Assembly (NCBI RefSeq): GCF_000196175.1
Contig: NC_005363.1
Span: 2,046,001 to 2,110,000, forward strand
Length of the DNA: 64,000 nt
Source of the DNA: Bdellovibrio bacteriovorus HD100
Lineage (GTDB): Bacteria; Bdellovibrionota; Bdellovibrionia; Bdellovibrionales; Bdellovibrionaceae
Direction: 5' to 3'
Below, in pieces: positions 42,910 through 51,800 of this stretch (position 1 is the first letter of the stretch; each line of letters opens with the position of its first letter). The position numbers and the translations under genes were made by a program. The notes under the pieces were generated by a model. The model was not told the origin of the DNA. It did not search any database and saw nothing but the letters and a program-made list of their open reading frames with translations.

Positions 42910-43878
42910 GTGGCTATTCAACCAATACTTGAAGTTAAGAATCTGGAAACCACCTTCCATACGAAGATGGGTCCGGTCCGTGCCGTCAACAACGTCAGCT
43001 ATGACATTTATAAAGGTCAGACTCTGGGGATCGTGGGCGAATCTGGCTGCGGCAAATCTGTCACTTCCTATTCTTTAATGCGTCTGATTGAAAAGCCCGG
43101 CAAAGTCACCGGCGGGCAAGTCCTGCTGAATGGCCGTGATATTTTGAAACTTTCTGAACCCGCCATGGCCGAAGTCCGCGGTGGCGAAATGGCGATGATC
43201 TTTCAGGAACCGATGACGGCCCTGAATCCGGTCCTGACCATTGGCTTCCAGATGGATGAACAAATCATGAAGCACAAAAAGTGCGGACCGAAAGAGTCCC
43301 GCGAACGTGCCATTGAAATGCTGCGTTTGGTGGGTATTCCGTCCCCGGAAGAGCGTTATGAGGCTTATCCTCACCAACTGTCCGGCGGCATGAGACAAAG
43401 AGCCATGATCGCCATGGCCCTGTCCTGCGATCCGACCTTCCTGATTGCCGATGAACCAACGACCGCGTTGGACGTGACGATTCAGGCCCAGATCCTGGAG
43501 CTGATCCAAGGACTGCAGGAAAAACTGAACATGACCGTTCAGTTCATCACCCACGACCTGGGTGTGATTTCCGAAATTTCCGACCGCGTGATGGTGATGT
43601 ACGGTGGCCAGACCTGCGAACAGGCCGACACTTCCGAGCTATTCCTGAATCCAAGCCATCCTTATACAGCGGCCCTTATTTCTTCTCGCCCAAAATTTGG
43701 TGAACGCGTCAACCGCCTGGCGACGATTGAAGGCAGCGTGCCGGCTCCTTACGAGCTGCCAAAGGGCTGTCCGTTTGTGAACCGTTGCTCCCGCGTGAAA
43801 AGTGAATGTGCCGGCACCAAGCCGCCATTGGTAGAAATCAGACCGGGTCATAAAGTGGCCTGCTTCAACCCTCTTTAA
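42910..43878 (+). CDS. oppD: Oligo/dipeptide ABC transporter ATP-binding subunit OppD
   Basis: 322 residues from GTG 42910. Walker A GESGCGKS, signature LSGGMRQR and Walker [13 protein letters not shown] are intact. The C-terminal oligopeptide-transporter extension contains [14 protein letters not shown], the Cys cluster seen in OppD/DppD proteins that bind a 4Fe-4S cluster. It pairs with OppF to energise peptide import. First of five consecutive genes in the order D-F-A-B-C. Confidence 0.94.
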   Translation: MAIQPILEVKNLETTFHTKMGPVRAVNNVSYDIYKGQTLGIVGESGCGKSVTSYSLMRLIEKPGKVTGGQVLLNGRDILKLSEPAMAEVRGGEMAMIFQEPMTALNPVLTIGFQMDEQIMKHKKCGPKESRERAIEMLRLVGIPSPEERYEAYPHQLSGGMRQRAMIAMALSCDPTFLIADEPTTALDVTIQAQILELIQGLQEKLNMTVQFITHDLGVISEISDRVMVMYGGQTCEQADTSELFLNPSHPYTAALISSRPKFGERVNRLATIEGSVPAPYELPKGCPFVNRCSRVKSECAGTKPPLVEIRPGHKVACFNPL

Positions 43879-43890
43879 AGGTTCGAGAAT

Positions 43891-44880
43891 ATGCAGATGA
43901 ACGAAATCATTCTTGAAGCCAAGAACATTAAGAAACACTTCCCGATCAAAAAGGGACTGTTGTTGCGTGAAGTGGCCAGCGTGAAGGCTGTGGATGACGT
44001 TTCCCTTTTCGTGCGTAAAGGTGAAACTCTGGGTCTGGTGGGCGAATCCGGCTGTGGCAAGTCCACACTGGGCCGCACTCTGATCCGTCTTTATGAACCC
44101 ACCGCCGGCAACATCAATTTTGATGGCCAGGATTTCCTGAAACTTAAAGGCGAAGCTTTGCGCAAAAAACGCAAAAACATGCAGATGATCTTCCAGGATC
44201 CGTATGCATCTTTGGATCCACGCATGACTGTGGGCCAGATCATCCGTCAACCGATGGACATCCATAATGTCGGCACCCAGGAAGAACGCACTCAGCGTGT
44301 ACTGGAGCTGATTGAAGTGGTGGGTCTGCGCAAAGGTCACGTGAATCGTTACCCGCATGAATTTTCCGGCGGTCAGCGCCAGCGTATTTCCATCGCCCGC
44401 GCGATTGCTTTGAATCCGGAACTGATCATCTGTGATGAACCGGTCAGTGCTTTGGACGTTTCAATTCAGGCGCAGATTCTGAATCTTCTGAAAGATCTGC
44501 AGGAAAAGCTGAAACTGACTTATGTGTTTATCTCCCACGATCTTTCCGTGATCGAGCACACCTGTGACCGTATCGCCGTGATGTACCTGGGCAAGATTGT
44601 CGAAATCGCCCCGCGGGATGAGCTTTTCAAAAATCCTCAGCACCCGTACACGCAGGCTTTGATCGGTGCGATTCCGCGCGTGGGTCATGGCAAAAAGAAA
44701 ATGAAAAAATCCCTGGGCGGCGAAGTGCCAAGCCCCATCAACCCGCCTTCCGGCTGTTCTTTCCACACAAGATGTCCTTATAAAATGGACATCTGTTCAC
44801 AAAAGACCCCGGTTTTGGAAGGTCAGGCAAATCATCAGAAAGCGTGCTGGCTGGAAGCCGCGCCGAAGATGTCGGTTTAA
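43891..44880 (+). CDS. oppF: Oligo/dipeptide ABC transporter ATP-binding subunit OppF
   Basis: 329 residues. Walker [13 protein letters not shown], signature [14 protein letters not shown] and Walker [13 protein letters not shown] are present, and the C-terminal Cys cluster is [14 protein letters not shown]. It forms the heterodimeric ATPase with OppD. Twelve bases separate the two genes. The second ATG two codons later is an alternative start. Confidence 0.94.
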   Translation: MQMNEIILEAKNIKKHFPIKKGLLLREVASVKAVDDVSLFVRKGETLGLVGESGCGKSTLGRTLIRLYEPTAGNINFDGQDFLKLKGEALRKKRKNMQMIFQDPYASLDPRMTVGQIIRQPMDIHNVGTQEERTQRVLELIEVVGLRKGHVNRYPHEFSGGQRQRISIARAIALNPELIICDEPVSALDVSIQAQILNLLKDLQEKLKLTYVFISHDLSVIEHTCDRIAVMYLGKIVEIAPRDELFKNPQHPYTQALIGAIPRVGHGKKKMKKSLGGEVPSPINPPSGCSFHTRCPYKMDICSQKTPVLEGQANHQKACWLEAAPKMSV

Positions 44881-44914
44881 TTTGTTAACAAAGTTAATCA
44901 ACAAGGAGAAAGTG

Positions 44915-46606
44915 ATGTTGAAAAAGTTTGCGAAAGGTCTCTGCGTGGTTGCAGGTTTGGGCATGAGTGTCCAGGCTGTGGCAGCTCCGTCCAACACCGA
45001 ACTTAAAATCGGTATCTCTCAGGAATTCGAGACAATGAATCCGCTGATCATGTCCATGTCTGCTTCGGCTTACATGTACCGCATGGTGGGCCGCTCTTTG
45101 GTGGTTCTGACTCCTGAAGGCAAATGGGTCACTCAGCTTGCCAAAGAAATCCCTTCTTTGGACAAAGGCACTGCGAAGATTATCGAAGAAGGCGGCAAAA
45201 AAAAGATTGTAGCCAACTGGGAAATCATCGAAAGCGCCAAATGGGGTGACGGCAAACCAGTTATCTGCCAGGACTTCATCACTTCCCACACTATCGCGAC
45301 CAGCCCGACTGTGAGCGTGGGCGAAAAAGAACAGTGGACTCAAGTGGAAAAGATCGACATCGATCCGAAAAATCCAAAGAAGTGCACATTCAAATACGAA
45401 AAAGCCAAATGGGACTTCTTCACTCTGGCTCAGTTCTTCCCGGTGCCAACCCACCTGGAAAAACCTGTCTTTGACAAATACTCCAAGCAAAAAGAAGGCT
45501 ACGAGAAAAATTCCAATTATGTTCGCAACCCGACCAATCCGGGCCTTTACAACGGTCCTTATGTGATCAGCGAAGTCAAATTGGGTTCTCACGTTGCTTT
45601 TGCAGCCAACCCGAATTTCTATGGCAAACAGCCGAACATCAAAAAAGTGATCGTGAAGCTGATCCCGAACACCGGGACCATGGAAGCCAATCTTCGTTCT
45701 GGCACCATCGACATGATTTCCACTTTGGGTCTGGACCTGGATCAGGCGCTTGCTTTCGAAAAGAAAAACAAGTCTGAAAACCTGCCTTACGTGGTTCACT
45801 TTGTTCCGTCTGTGACTTACGAGCACATTGATCTTCGTTTGGACAATCCCATCCTGAAAGATGTGAACGTTCGTAAAGCGTTGTTGTACTCAATCAACCG
45901 CGAAGACCTGGTGAAAGCCCTGTTTGAAAACAAGCAACAAGTGGCTTTGCACAATGTCTCTCCGAAAGACCCTTGGTTCACAGCTGACCCGAAAATCATC
46001 ACTGTGTACCGCTATTCCAAGCGTGAAGCCGGAAAACTTCTGGATGCTGCTGGCTGGACAATGGGCAAAGACGGCTACCGTTATAAAGACGGCAAGAAGC
46101 TTTCCATCATCTTCCAGACAACTGCGGGCAACAAAACCCGTGAGCTGGTTCAGGTTTACCTGCAAAACCAATGGAAACAGGCTGGTATCGAAGTTCTTGT
46201 GAAGAACGAACCGGCACGTGTGTTCTTCGGTGAAACCATGTCCAAACGCAAATTCGAAGGCATGGCTTTGTTTGCCTGGGTTTCTTCTCCGGAAAACAGC
46301 CCACGCTCCACGGTCTATTCCAAAGCCATCCCGAACAACAGCAACGGCTGGTCCGGTCAGAACTATCACGGATGGACCAACGCCACCGTTGATAAAAACC
46401 TGGATGCTCTGGATCTTGAATTCAACGCGAAAAAACGCGCGGACCTGGTTCATGAAATCCTGAAGCTTTACACCGCGGAAGTTCCGGTTCTGCCGCTTTA
46501 CTACCGCTCTGACATTTCTGTAACTCCGAAAAACTTGAAGGGTTACAAAATGGCTGGTCACCAGTTCTACGAGACAAACAACATCGAAGACTGGAACTTG
46601 AACTAG
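44915..46606 (+). CDS. oppA: Peptide ABC transporter solute-binding protein OppA (SBP family 5)
   Basis: 563 residues from ATG 44915 behind AAGGAG. A signal peptide (KKFAKGLCVVAGLGMSVQAVAA) is followed by the family 5 fold: LKIGISQEFETMNPLIMSM at the N-terminus, NPGLYNGPYVISEVKLGSHVAFAANPNFYGK, and the hinge segment with DVNVRKALLYSINREDLVKALF. It captures peptides in the periplasm and delivers them to OppBC. No lipobox, so it is soluble. In a predator it would import peptides from digested prey protein. Confidence 0.93.
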   Translation: MLKKFAKGLCVVAGLGMSVQAVAAPSNTELKIGISQEFETMNPLIMSMSASAYMYRMVGRSLVVLTPEGKWVTQLAKEIPSLDKGTAKIIEEGGKKKIVANWEIIESAKWGDGKPVICQDFITSHTIATSPTVSVGEKEQWTQVEKIDIDPKNPKKCTFKYEKAKWDFFTLAQFFPVPTHLEKPVFDKYSKQKEGYEKNSNYVRNPTNPGLYNGPYVISEVKLGSHVAFAANPNFYGKQPNIKKVIVKLIPNTGTMEANLRSGTIDMISTLGLDLDQALAFEKKNKSENLPYVVHFVPSVTYEHIDLRLDNPILKDVNVRKALLYSINREDLVKALFENKQQVALHNVSPKDPWFTADPKIITVYRYSKREAGKLLDAAGWTMGKDGYRYKDGKKLSIIFQTTAGNKTRELVQVYLQNQWKQAGIEVLVKNEPARVFFGETMSKRKFEGMALFAWVSSPENSPRSTVYSKAIPNNSNGWSGQNYHGWTNATVDKNLDALDLEFNAKKRADLVHEILKLYTAEVPVLPLYYRSDISVTPKNLKGYKMAGHQFYETNNIEDWNLN

Positions 46607-46632
46607 ATCCCTGACTCTGGAGGACCCCTGTT

Positions 46633-47604
46633 ATGACTACATTCATCACCCGCCGCATTTTGCAGACACTCGCTGTGATAGTGATCCTGTCCTACGTGTG
46701 TTTCTATCTGATGAGCTTGATGCCCGGTGACCCGGTGGACATGATGGTGGCCTCCAATCCCAAAATCACCGCTGAGGACGTCGCCCGTCTGAAGTCGTTG
46801 TACGGTTTGGACCAGCCGGTCTATAAACGTTACGCCAGCTGGATGGGCTCCATCCTTCAGGGTGATCTTGGCTACAGCCGCACCTATCGTGTTCCGGTTC
46901 AGGAGCTGATGGGTCCGCGCCTGTGGAACACCTTCCTACTTTCTGCAATCTCTCTGATTCTATCCATTGGCATCGCCATTCCGCTGGGCGTGATCTCGGC
47001 ATTAAAACCGGGAAGTCGAACAGACTATATAGTGAATCTGTTCTCGTTCGGGGGCATCTCCATCCCTTCATTCTGGCTGGCCATTGTATTGATTATTCTT
47101 TTTGCCGTGAAATTCCCCGTCCTACCGGCCGGGGGCACACAAACCATCGGAGCCTCTGATCTGGGCCTATGGGCTGACATCAAAGACCGCTCCATTTATC
47201 TGATTCTTCCAGTTTTAAGCCTGTCCATTCAACAGATCGGACGTTTCTCGCGCTTCACACGTTCAGCAATGCTCGAAGCCATGCGCAATGACTTTATCCG
47301 CACCGCGCGCGCCAAAGGCCTGTCCCGCAAGACGGTGATCTGGCAGCACGGCTTCCGCAATGCCCTGATCCCGCTGATCACGATCCTGGCGTTGAGCTTC
47401 TCGGGATTGTTCTCCGGTGCCATCCTTACTGAGACTGTTTTTGCTTATCAGGGCGTGGGTAAACTTGTTTACGACTCCATTATCGGTAATGACTACAACG
47501 TGGCCATGATCTCTTTCGTGATTTCTGTCAGCATGGTTTTGCTGATGAATCTGGTGGCGGACATCATGTACGGCTTTGCGGATCCTCGCATCTCTTACCA
47601 ATAG
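46633..47604 (+). CDS. oppB: Peptide ABC transporter permease OppB
   Basis: 323 residues, six membrane helices. The N-terminal helix is followed by the OppB periplasmic pattern MPGDPVDMM...LKSLYGLDQPVYKRYASWM. The EAA coupling loop is EAMRNDFIRTARAKGLSRKTVIWQHGFRNALIPL. TGGAGG precedes the ATG. It forms the membrane channel with OppC. Confidence 0.94.
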   Translation: MTTFITRRILQTLAVIVILSYVCFYLMSLMPGDPVDMMVASNPKITAEDVARLKSLYGLDQPVYKRYASWMGSILQGDLGYSRTYRVPVQELMGPRLWNTFLLSAISLILSIGIAIPLGVISALKPGSRTDYIVNLFSFGGISIPSFWLAIVLIILFAVKFPVLPAGGTQTIGASDLGLWADIKDRSIYLILPVLSLSIQQIGRFSRFTRSAMLEAMRNDFIRTARAKGLSRKTVIWQHGFRNALIPLITILALSFSGLFSGAILTETVFAYQGVGKLVYDSIIGNDYNVAMISFVISVSMVLLMNLVADIMYGFADPRISYQ

Positions 47605-47615
47605 GATCATAGTAT

Positions 47616-48830
47616 ATGAGCGAAATGACCATGAACGAAATTGAAATCGACTCCAACCAACTGTCAGCCAAGGACCGCGCGGAACTGGAAAAAGCCCAGC
47701 CGATGTGGAAGATGGTTCTAACCCAGTTCCTGGATCACAAACTGGCGGTGGCCGGGGCTGTGATCATCAGCATCTTCCTGATGGTGGCCATTTTTGCCGG
47801 AACCATCCAGTCGGTGACAGGACTTGATCCGGATGTCCAGAATGTGGGGAACCGCTATCTGGCACCGATGACGACGGCGTCTGTGGGCCTGGATGTGCGT
47901 GAAACTGAAATCGAACGTTTCATCACCGAACATCCGGAAGCGGCCGATGCCGTACAAAAAGCCCTTGTGGAAAAAGGCATCGTGGCTGTTGCCGAAGTTG
48001 ACGCCATCTACGAACTGGGTGCGCAGGAAGTTTCGAAAGCGCTGTCAGACCTGAAGAGCTTAAATATCGCTGAAACGGCGGGTTTGATTTCTTTGTTCAA
48101 TAACTTTGAAACCTTCCATCTGTTCGGCACCGACGAACTGGGCCGCGATGTTTTCATCCGCCTGGTTTACGGCACCCGTGTTTCCATGGGTGTGGGTGTT
48201 TTGGTGGCTTTGGCATCCGCACTGATCGGTCTTTTAATCGGCAGTATCGCGGGCTTTTATGGTGGCATGATTGACACCTTCCTGATGCGTGTGACAGATG
48301 CACTTTTGTCCCTGCCGCATATTCCGGTGCTTATCGTAATCGCGGCAATTGATTTATCGAAAATCCCGTGGCTGAAAGCCATCATCAGCACCTCGAATGA
48401 AAGCATCTTTAAGATGATTATCATTCTGTGCCTGTTCTCGTGGATGGCCGTGGCCCGTCTGGTGCGCGGAAGTATTTTGTCCATCCGTGAACGTGAATTC
48501 GTACTGGCTGCGCGCACACTGGGTGCCAAAGACAGCACAATCATCATCCGCCACATGTTCCCGAACGTGATTGCGCCGATGCTGGTGGCAATCACTCTGG
48601 GTGTGGGCGAATCCATTTTATTTGAAGCCGCCTTAAGCTTCCTGGGTCTGGGGATCATGCCTCCAACCCCAAGCTGGGGGAACATGCTGAACAATGCTCA
48701 AGAGCTGATTTATCAGGCCCCATTCCTGGCGGTTCTTCCCGGTCTGTTGATTTTCCTGACCACTGTCAGCTTCAACTATCTGGGTGACGGCCTGCAAGAC
48801 GCCATCGATCCAAAAGCGATCCGTCGCTAG
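47616..48830 (+). CDS. oppC: Peptide ABC transporter permease OppC with extra periplasmic domain
   Basis: 404 residues, about 100 more than usual. Helix 1 (about 42-63) and GLDPDVQNVGNRYLAP are as in OppC. Normally LFGTDELGRDVF follows almost at once, but here about 80 residues (about 85-168) are inserted, predicted helical (ETEIERFITEHPEAADAVQKALV, GAQEVSKALSDLKSLNIA). The rest is standard, with EAA loop VLAARTLGAKDSTIIIRHMFPNVIAPM. The insert would lie on the periplasmic side next to the binding-protein docking surface. The operon ends here with a hairpin terminator. Confidence 0.93.
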   Translation: MSEMTMNEIEIDSNQLSAKDRAELEKAQPMWKMVLTQFLDHKLAVAGAVIISIFLMVAIFAGTIQSVTGLDPDVQNVGNRYLAPMTTASVGLDVRETEIERFITEHPEAADAVQKALVEKGIVAVAEVDAIYELGAQEVSKALSDLKSLNIAETAGLISLFNNFETFHLFGTDELGRDVFIRLVYGTRVSMGVGVLVALASALIGLLIGSIAGFYGGMIDTFLMRVTDALLSLPHIPVLIVIAAIDLSKIPWLKAIISTSNESIFKMIIILCLFSWMAVARLVRGSILSIREREFVLAARTLGAKDSTIIIRHMFPNVIAPMLVAITLGVGESILFEAALSFLGLGIMPPTPSWGNMLNNAQELIYQAPFLAVLPGLLIFLTTVSFNYLGDGLQDAIDPKAIRR

Positions 48831-48833
48831 CTC

Positions 48834-49730
48834 TTACTGAGGGACCGTCATCCACGGTCCCTGCGCTCTTTTTTGATAAAACTCATCTAAAAGTTTACGA
48901 TTTTTCTTTTGCAGGTCAGGCTCCAGCCATGACTCCACTGCCCGTTGATATTCATTGGTCAGCGCCAATTTCTGCAACAGCTGATCCACCTTGCGAACAA
49001 CATCCCGCCCCCAGGGATTTTTTGTGCAAGCCAGATGAAAAATGGCGGAAGGACGCGACTCTTTCACAGCTCTTGTTAAAAGCGGTTTTGCCGGGAAAAT
49101 CTTTTCGTTATAGGCCCGCACCACGGCCTCGTACTCAATCATGTAATCAAAACGTTTTTTCTCCACCATTTTCATCAATGAGGTGTATCCGTCAGTCACA
49201 CTCTTTTTCAGGGTCAGGTGCCCGTCCCGGGCAGAGACATCCTTCAGCAGACGATCAATCTCCGGACCATACGAGCGGTCTTTCACAAACACCCCGCGCC
49301 ACATTTTATTCTTTATGAGTTCTTTCAAAGACACCTCTGGCGGAGATCCTTCCAGCACTTTTGCTCTTGCAGTCACCAGAACATATTCAAGAGGAACCTG
49401 AAAAGACAGCGCCGTGAAATAGGCCAGCTGTTCCCGCTCCGGAGTCATCAATGCCGAACCCGAACAGATATTTTTATCAAGCTTCCAGAGCTCTATCGTC
49501 TTGGGCATATCCGCCTGAACGTCGGTCAGCTGATAGTCTTTCAGATTCTCCTCCAGAATCCGGCGCAAACGATCCACCCGCCCCATGTTCGCATTGGACC
49601 CCTCCTGAATGTAATAAGGTTCCCAATCAGTCACGGCCCAGGGGATTGTGATTTTTTCTGTCTTCATCAACGGGGGCTGTGCTTGCCCCACACCCAGCAA
49701 AAATGCAAAAAATATAGAGGTCAGTAACAT
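48834..49730 (-). CDS. Exported solute-binding-like protein (SBP family 3, TIGR02285-like)
   Basis: 298 residues from ATG 49730, with AGGAGG nearby. A signal peptide (MLLTSIFFAFLLGVGQA) precedes a periplasmic binding-protein fold: ITIPWAVTDWEPYYIQEG, then RVDRLRRILEENLKDYQ, NICSGSALMTPEREQLAYF and FDYMIEYEAVV. The 'PPY.I..G...G.D.....L...L..Y' layout and the early Cys match the TIGR02285 group of family 3 binding proteins, whose ligand is unknown. No transporter genes are attached. Convergent with oppC, four bases apart. Confidence 0.78.
   Translation of the reverse strand: MLLTSIFFAFLLGVGQAQPPLMKTEKITIPWAVTDWEPYYIQEGSNANMGRVDRLRRILEENLKDYQLTDVQADMPKTIELWKLDKNICSGSALMTPEREQLAYFTALSFQVPLEYVLVTARAKVLEGSPPEVSLKELIKNKMWRGVFVKDRSYGPEIDRLLKDVSARDGHLTLKKSVTDGYTSLMKMVEKKRFDYMIEYEAVVRAYNEKIFPAKPLLTRAVKESRPSAIFHLACTKNPWGRDVVRKVDQLLQKLALTNEYQRAVESWLEPDLQKKNRKLLDEFYQKRAQGPWMTVPQ
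48840..48874 (+). terminator. Terminator of the opp operon
   Basis: AGGGACCGT (48840-48848) pairs perfectly with ACGGTCCCT (48854-48862) around CATCC; T6 lies at 48869-48874, six bases past the stem. The hairpin sits inside the 3' end of the convergent binding-protein gene. Confidence 0.6.
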
Positions 49731-49845
49731 GGCGTCCTCCTCTGGATTCAATTTACTCCCCTGACAGGAAGTCACCATATGTAATTTGACCCTTCTTCGC
49801 GTTCAGGATGTGCCGACAAAAGACTGATCAAGGATGTAAAAATGT

Positions 49846-49913
49846 AAGATCCCCCGTCCTCAAAGCCCCCTTGGCTTGGCGCAAGCCCGGCACGGATCTT
49901 GTTATAGGGGGCT
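49846..49913 (+). promoter_or_regulatory. Possible structured leader before an exported-protein gene
   Basis: Three complementary pairs lie within 70 bases: AAGATCC (49846-49852) with GGATCTT (49894-49900), AGCCCCC (49864-49870) with GGGGGCT (49907-49913), and the inner hairpin GCTTG-GCG-CAAGC (49874-49886). The first two pairs interlock and cannot both form without a pseudoknot. The region ends 20 bases before ATG 49933. Confidence 0.35.
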
Positions 49914-49932
49914 ATAGATAAATGGGGTTGAT

Positions 49933-50406
49933 ATGAAAACCGTATTCTCTTTCTTTGCCACTATTATGTTCTCGCTTTCAGCCATGCCACAAACTGCTGC
50001 AGAGCTGACCTGCCGCGCCCAGGCCAAAGAGATAGCTCTCCAGACCTACTCTTCCTGCATTACAGAGGCACGCAACACTCAGGTTGAGGAAATCCGAAAA
50101 AACTATCAAAAAGAGCTCGCTGATCTGAAGTCCAAATACGACAAAGAGCTTAAAAAGATGGGCAATGGCAGTGCAAAAAAGACCTCCAAGGCCCCTCCAG
50201 CCGCTCGCGAAGTCCAGGCACCTGTGCCAACCAAGGGCATTGCAAAACAGCTCCCAGGCAAGCCTCAGAGCTCTGAAGCCATCCCGGTACAAACTGTGAC
50301 TGAAGGTACAAAAGTCGTTGCTGTGGGCAGCGAGGAAGCCGACGGCCTTGAGCAAGAGGCGGCCGACGCAGACCAGGTCGAAATTATCGATATGCCAGTG
50401 GAATAA
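49933..50406 (+). CDS. Exported coiled-coil/low-complexity protein
   Basis: 157 residues. A signal peptide (MKTVFSFFATIMFSLSAMPQTAA) is followed by a short helical part with two Cys (LTCRAQ, SSCITEARN), a Lys/Glu coiled coil (VEEIRKNYQKELADLKSKYDKELKK), and a Pro/Ala/Glu-rich, probably disordered tail that ends acidic. No family recognised. It precedes tatA, but the latter has its own promoter. Confidence 0.65.
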   Translation: MKTVFSFFATIMFSLSAMPQTAAELTCRAQAKEIALQTYSSCITEARNTQVEEIRKNYQKELADLKSKYDKELKKMGNGSAKKTSKAPPAAREVQAPVPTKGIAKQLPGKPQSSEAIPVQTVTEGTKVVAVGSEEADGLEQEAADADQVEIIDMPVE

Positions 50407-50418
50407 CCCAGACAAGCA

Positions 50419-50458
50419 TTGATTTTCCTCCCAGACAGGTCTAAAAAGTGTACACTTT
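50419..50458 (+). promoter_or_regulatory. tatA promoter with 14-base palindrome
   Basis: TTGATT (50419-50424), 17-base spacer, TAAAAA (50442-50447): a sigma-70-like promoter. Overlapping the -10 end is the perfect palindrome AAAGTGTACACTTT (50445-50458), placed where a repressor would block initiation. TCCTCCCA (50426-50433) is also complementary to the tatA ribosome binding site region TGGGAGGA (50467-50474), so longer read-through transcripts could hide it. Confidence 0.5.
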
Positions 50459-50479
50459 AAGAAATTTGGGAGGAACCCC

Positions 50480-50719
50480 ATGGGTGAGTTTAGCCTTACG
50501 CACATTCTGCTTCTTGCAGTTATCTTTTTGATCTTCTTCGGTCCAAGCCGTCTGCCACAATTGGGTCAGTCCATGGGTAAAGCCATCCGTGGTTTCAAAC
50601 AAGGCCTGAATGAAATCGACGTTGATGCCAAAGACATTCACGACAACCAGCAAGTTTCCCATCAGAATAAACAGTCTATGGGTCAAACTCAGAAACAAGG
50701 CGAAAACCAAAACTCCTAA
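50480..50719 (+). CDS. tatA: Sec-independent protein translocase subunit TatA
   Basis: 79 residues. The twin-arginine translocase pore component: a short N-terminal membrane helix (HILLLAVIFLIFFGPSRLPQ), the FGP hinge, and the amphipathic helix LGQSMGKAIRGFKQGLNE, then a polar tail. GGGAGG precedes the ATG. tatB and tatC are not adjacent. A terminator follows at 50743-50791. Confidence 0.93.
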   Translation: MGEFSLTHILLLAVIFLIFFGPSRLPQLGQSMGKAIRGFKQGLNEIDVDAKDIHDNQQVSHQNKQSMGQTQKQGENQNS

Positions 50720-50742
50720 GTTTTAGTTTTTTTGTTTCTCTT

Positions 50743-50791
50743 AAAAGCCTTCCTGGAGCTAAACTTTACTTAGAACCATGAAGGCTTTTTT
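50743..50791 (+). terminator. tatA terminator overlapping the start of the AlkB-type gene
   Basis: AAAAGCCTTC (50743-50752) pairs perfectly with GAAGGCTTTT (50780-50789), followed by T to 50791. The 3' arm begins in the ATG (50778-50780) of the next gene, so that gene's first codons form half of the terminator. Confidence 0.7.
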
Positions 50792-51800
50792 ATTTTATTC
50801 CCGCTACAGTCTTGCTTATCTCTTTGCCCTGCTGGCATTGCTTGGGGCTGCCTTGGGTGGCGCGTGGACTTTCCTGGGAGTCATCGGTCTTTTTGTTATC
50901 CACCCGATCTGGGATCATATCTTACGCACAAAACACATCCCCGAAGTTCGCCCCAAAAGCCGCCTGCCTGAGGCCTTGTTGATTTTTGCACTTCCGTTCA
51001 TGTCTGTGTTTCTGTTTACCGGAGTAATTCATTCTCTGGATGCCACAGCCTTGGAACTGACCGGGCTGATTCTTTCTTTCGGTGCCATCACCGGAGTGCT
51101 TGCCATCAACACCGCCCACGAACTTGCCCACCGTCGTGAAAAAACCATGCGCGGCCTTGGTGTGGGACTGCTGCTGCTGGCGAATTTCGCTCACTACGCC
51201 ATCGAGCATGTGTATGGCCATCACAAGAATGTCGCAACTCCGGAAGATCCCGCCACCGCCCGCAAAAATGAATGGATTTACACCTATCACTTCCGCTCTT
51301 TCTTTGGGGGTCTTTGGGACGCCTTCAAGCTTGAAAACAAACGTCTGAACAACAAGCCCCTGTGGCACCGGGTTCGCCACCGTATTGTGTGGTATCTGCT
51401 TTTACAGGTATTGATGTGTCTTGCAGTATTTGGCCTTTACGGAAATGCGGCCCTTGTCTTCTGGCTGGGACAGGGGGTTGTGGGAGTGCTTCTGCTTCAG
51501 ACTGCGGACTATATCGAGCACTATGGTTTGGTGCGCACCAAAAAAGAAGACGGCTTTTATGAAGGCACCAAAGCCCCGCATTCATGGGACAGCTATCAGG
51601 CCGTCACAAACTACACTCTGATCAATCTGGGGTACCATTCGCATCATCATCTGAAAGCAACCCTGCCGTTCACCGAACTGCAAGAGCAACCGGGAGCACT
51701 GAAACTTCCCCATGGTTATTCAGCCATGGCACTGCTGGCTTTTGCGTCGCCTTTGTATTTTAAGAAAATGAATCCGCTGATTTCTCTACATCAGAAATAA
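50778..51800 (+). CDS. AlkB-type membrane di-iron monooxygenase/desaturase-like protein
   Basis: 340 residues with several membrane segments. The three His clusters of integral-membrane di-iron enzymes are present in AlkB order: HELAHR, then EHVYGHHKN, then LGYHSHHH. This supports an alkane-1-monooxygenase-like hydroxylase of fatty or hydrocarbon chains; the exact substrate is uncertain. No rubredoxin gene is nearby. ATG 50778 lacks a ribosome binding site at normal distance (TGGAG is 20 bases upstream) because the tatA terminator occupies that position. It overlaps the convergent phosphodiesterase gene by 41 bases. Confidence 0.85.
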   Translation: MKAFLFYSRYSLAYLFALLALLGAALGGAWTFLGVIGLFVIHPIWDHILRTKHIPEVRPKSRLPEALLIFALPFMSVFLFTGVIHSLDATALELTGLILSFGAITGVLAINTAHELAHRREKTMRGLGVGLLLLANFAHYAIEHVYGHHKNVATPEDPATARKNEWIYTYHFRSFFGGLWDAFKLENKRLNNKPLWHRVRHRIVWYLLLQVLMCLAVFGLYGNAALVFWLGQGVVGVLLLQTADYIEHYGLVRTKKEDGFYEGTKAPHSWDSYQAVTNYTLINLGYHSHHHLKATLPFTELQEQPGALKLPHGYSAMALLAFASPLYFKKMNPLISLHQK

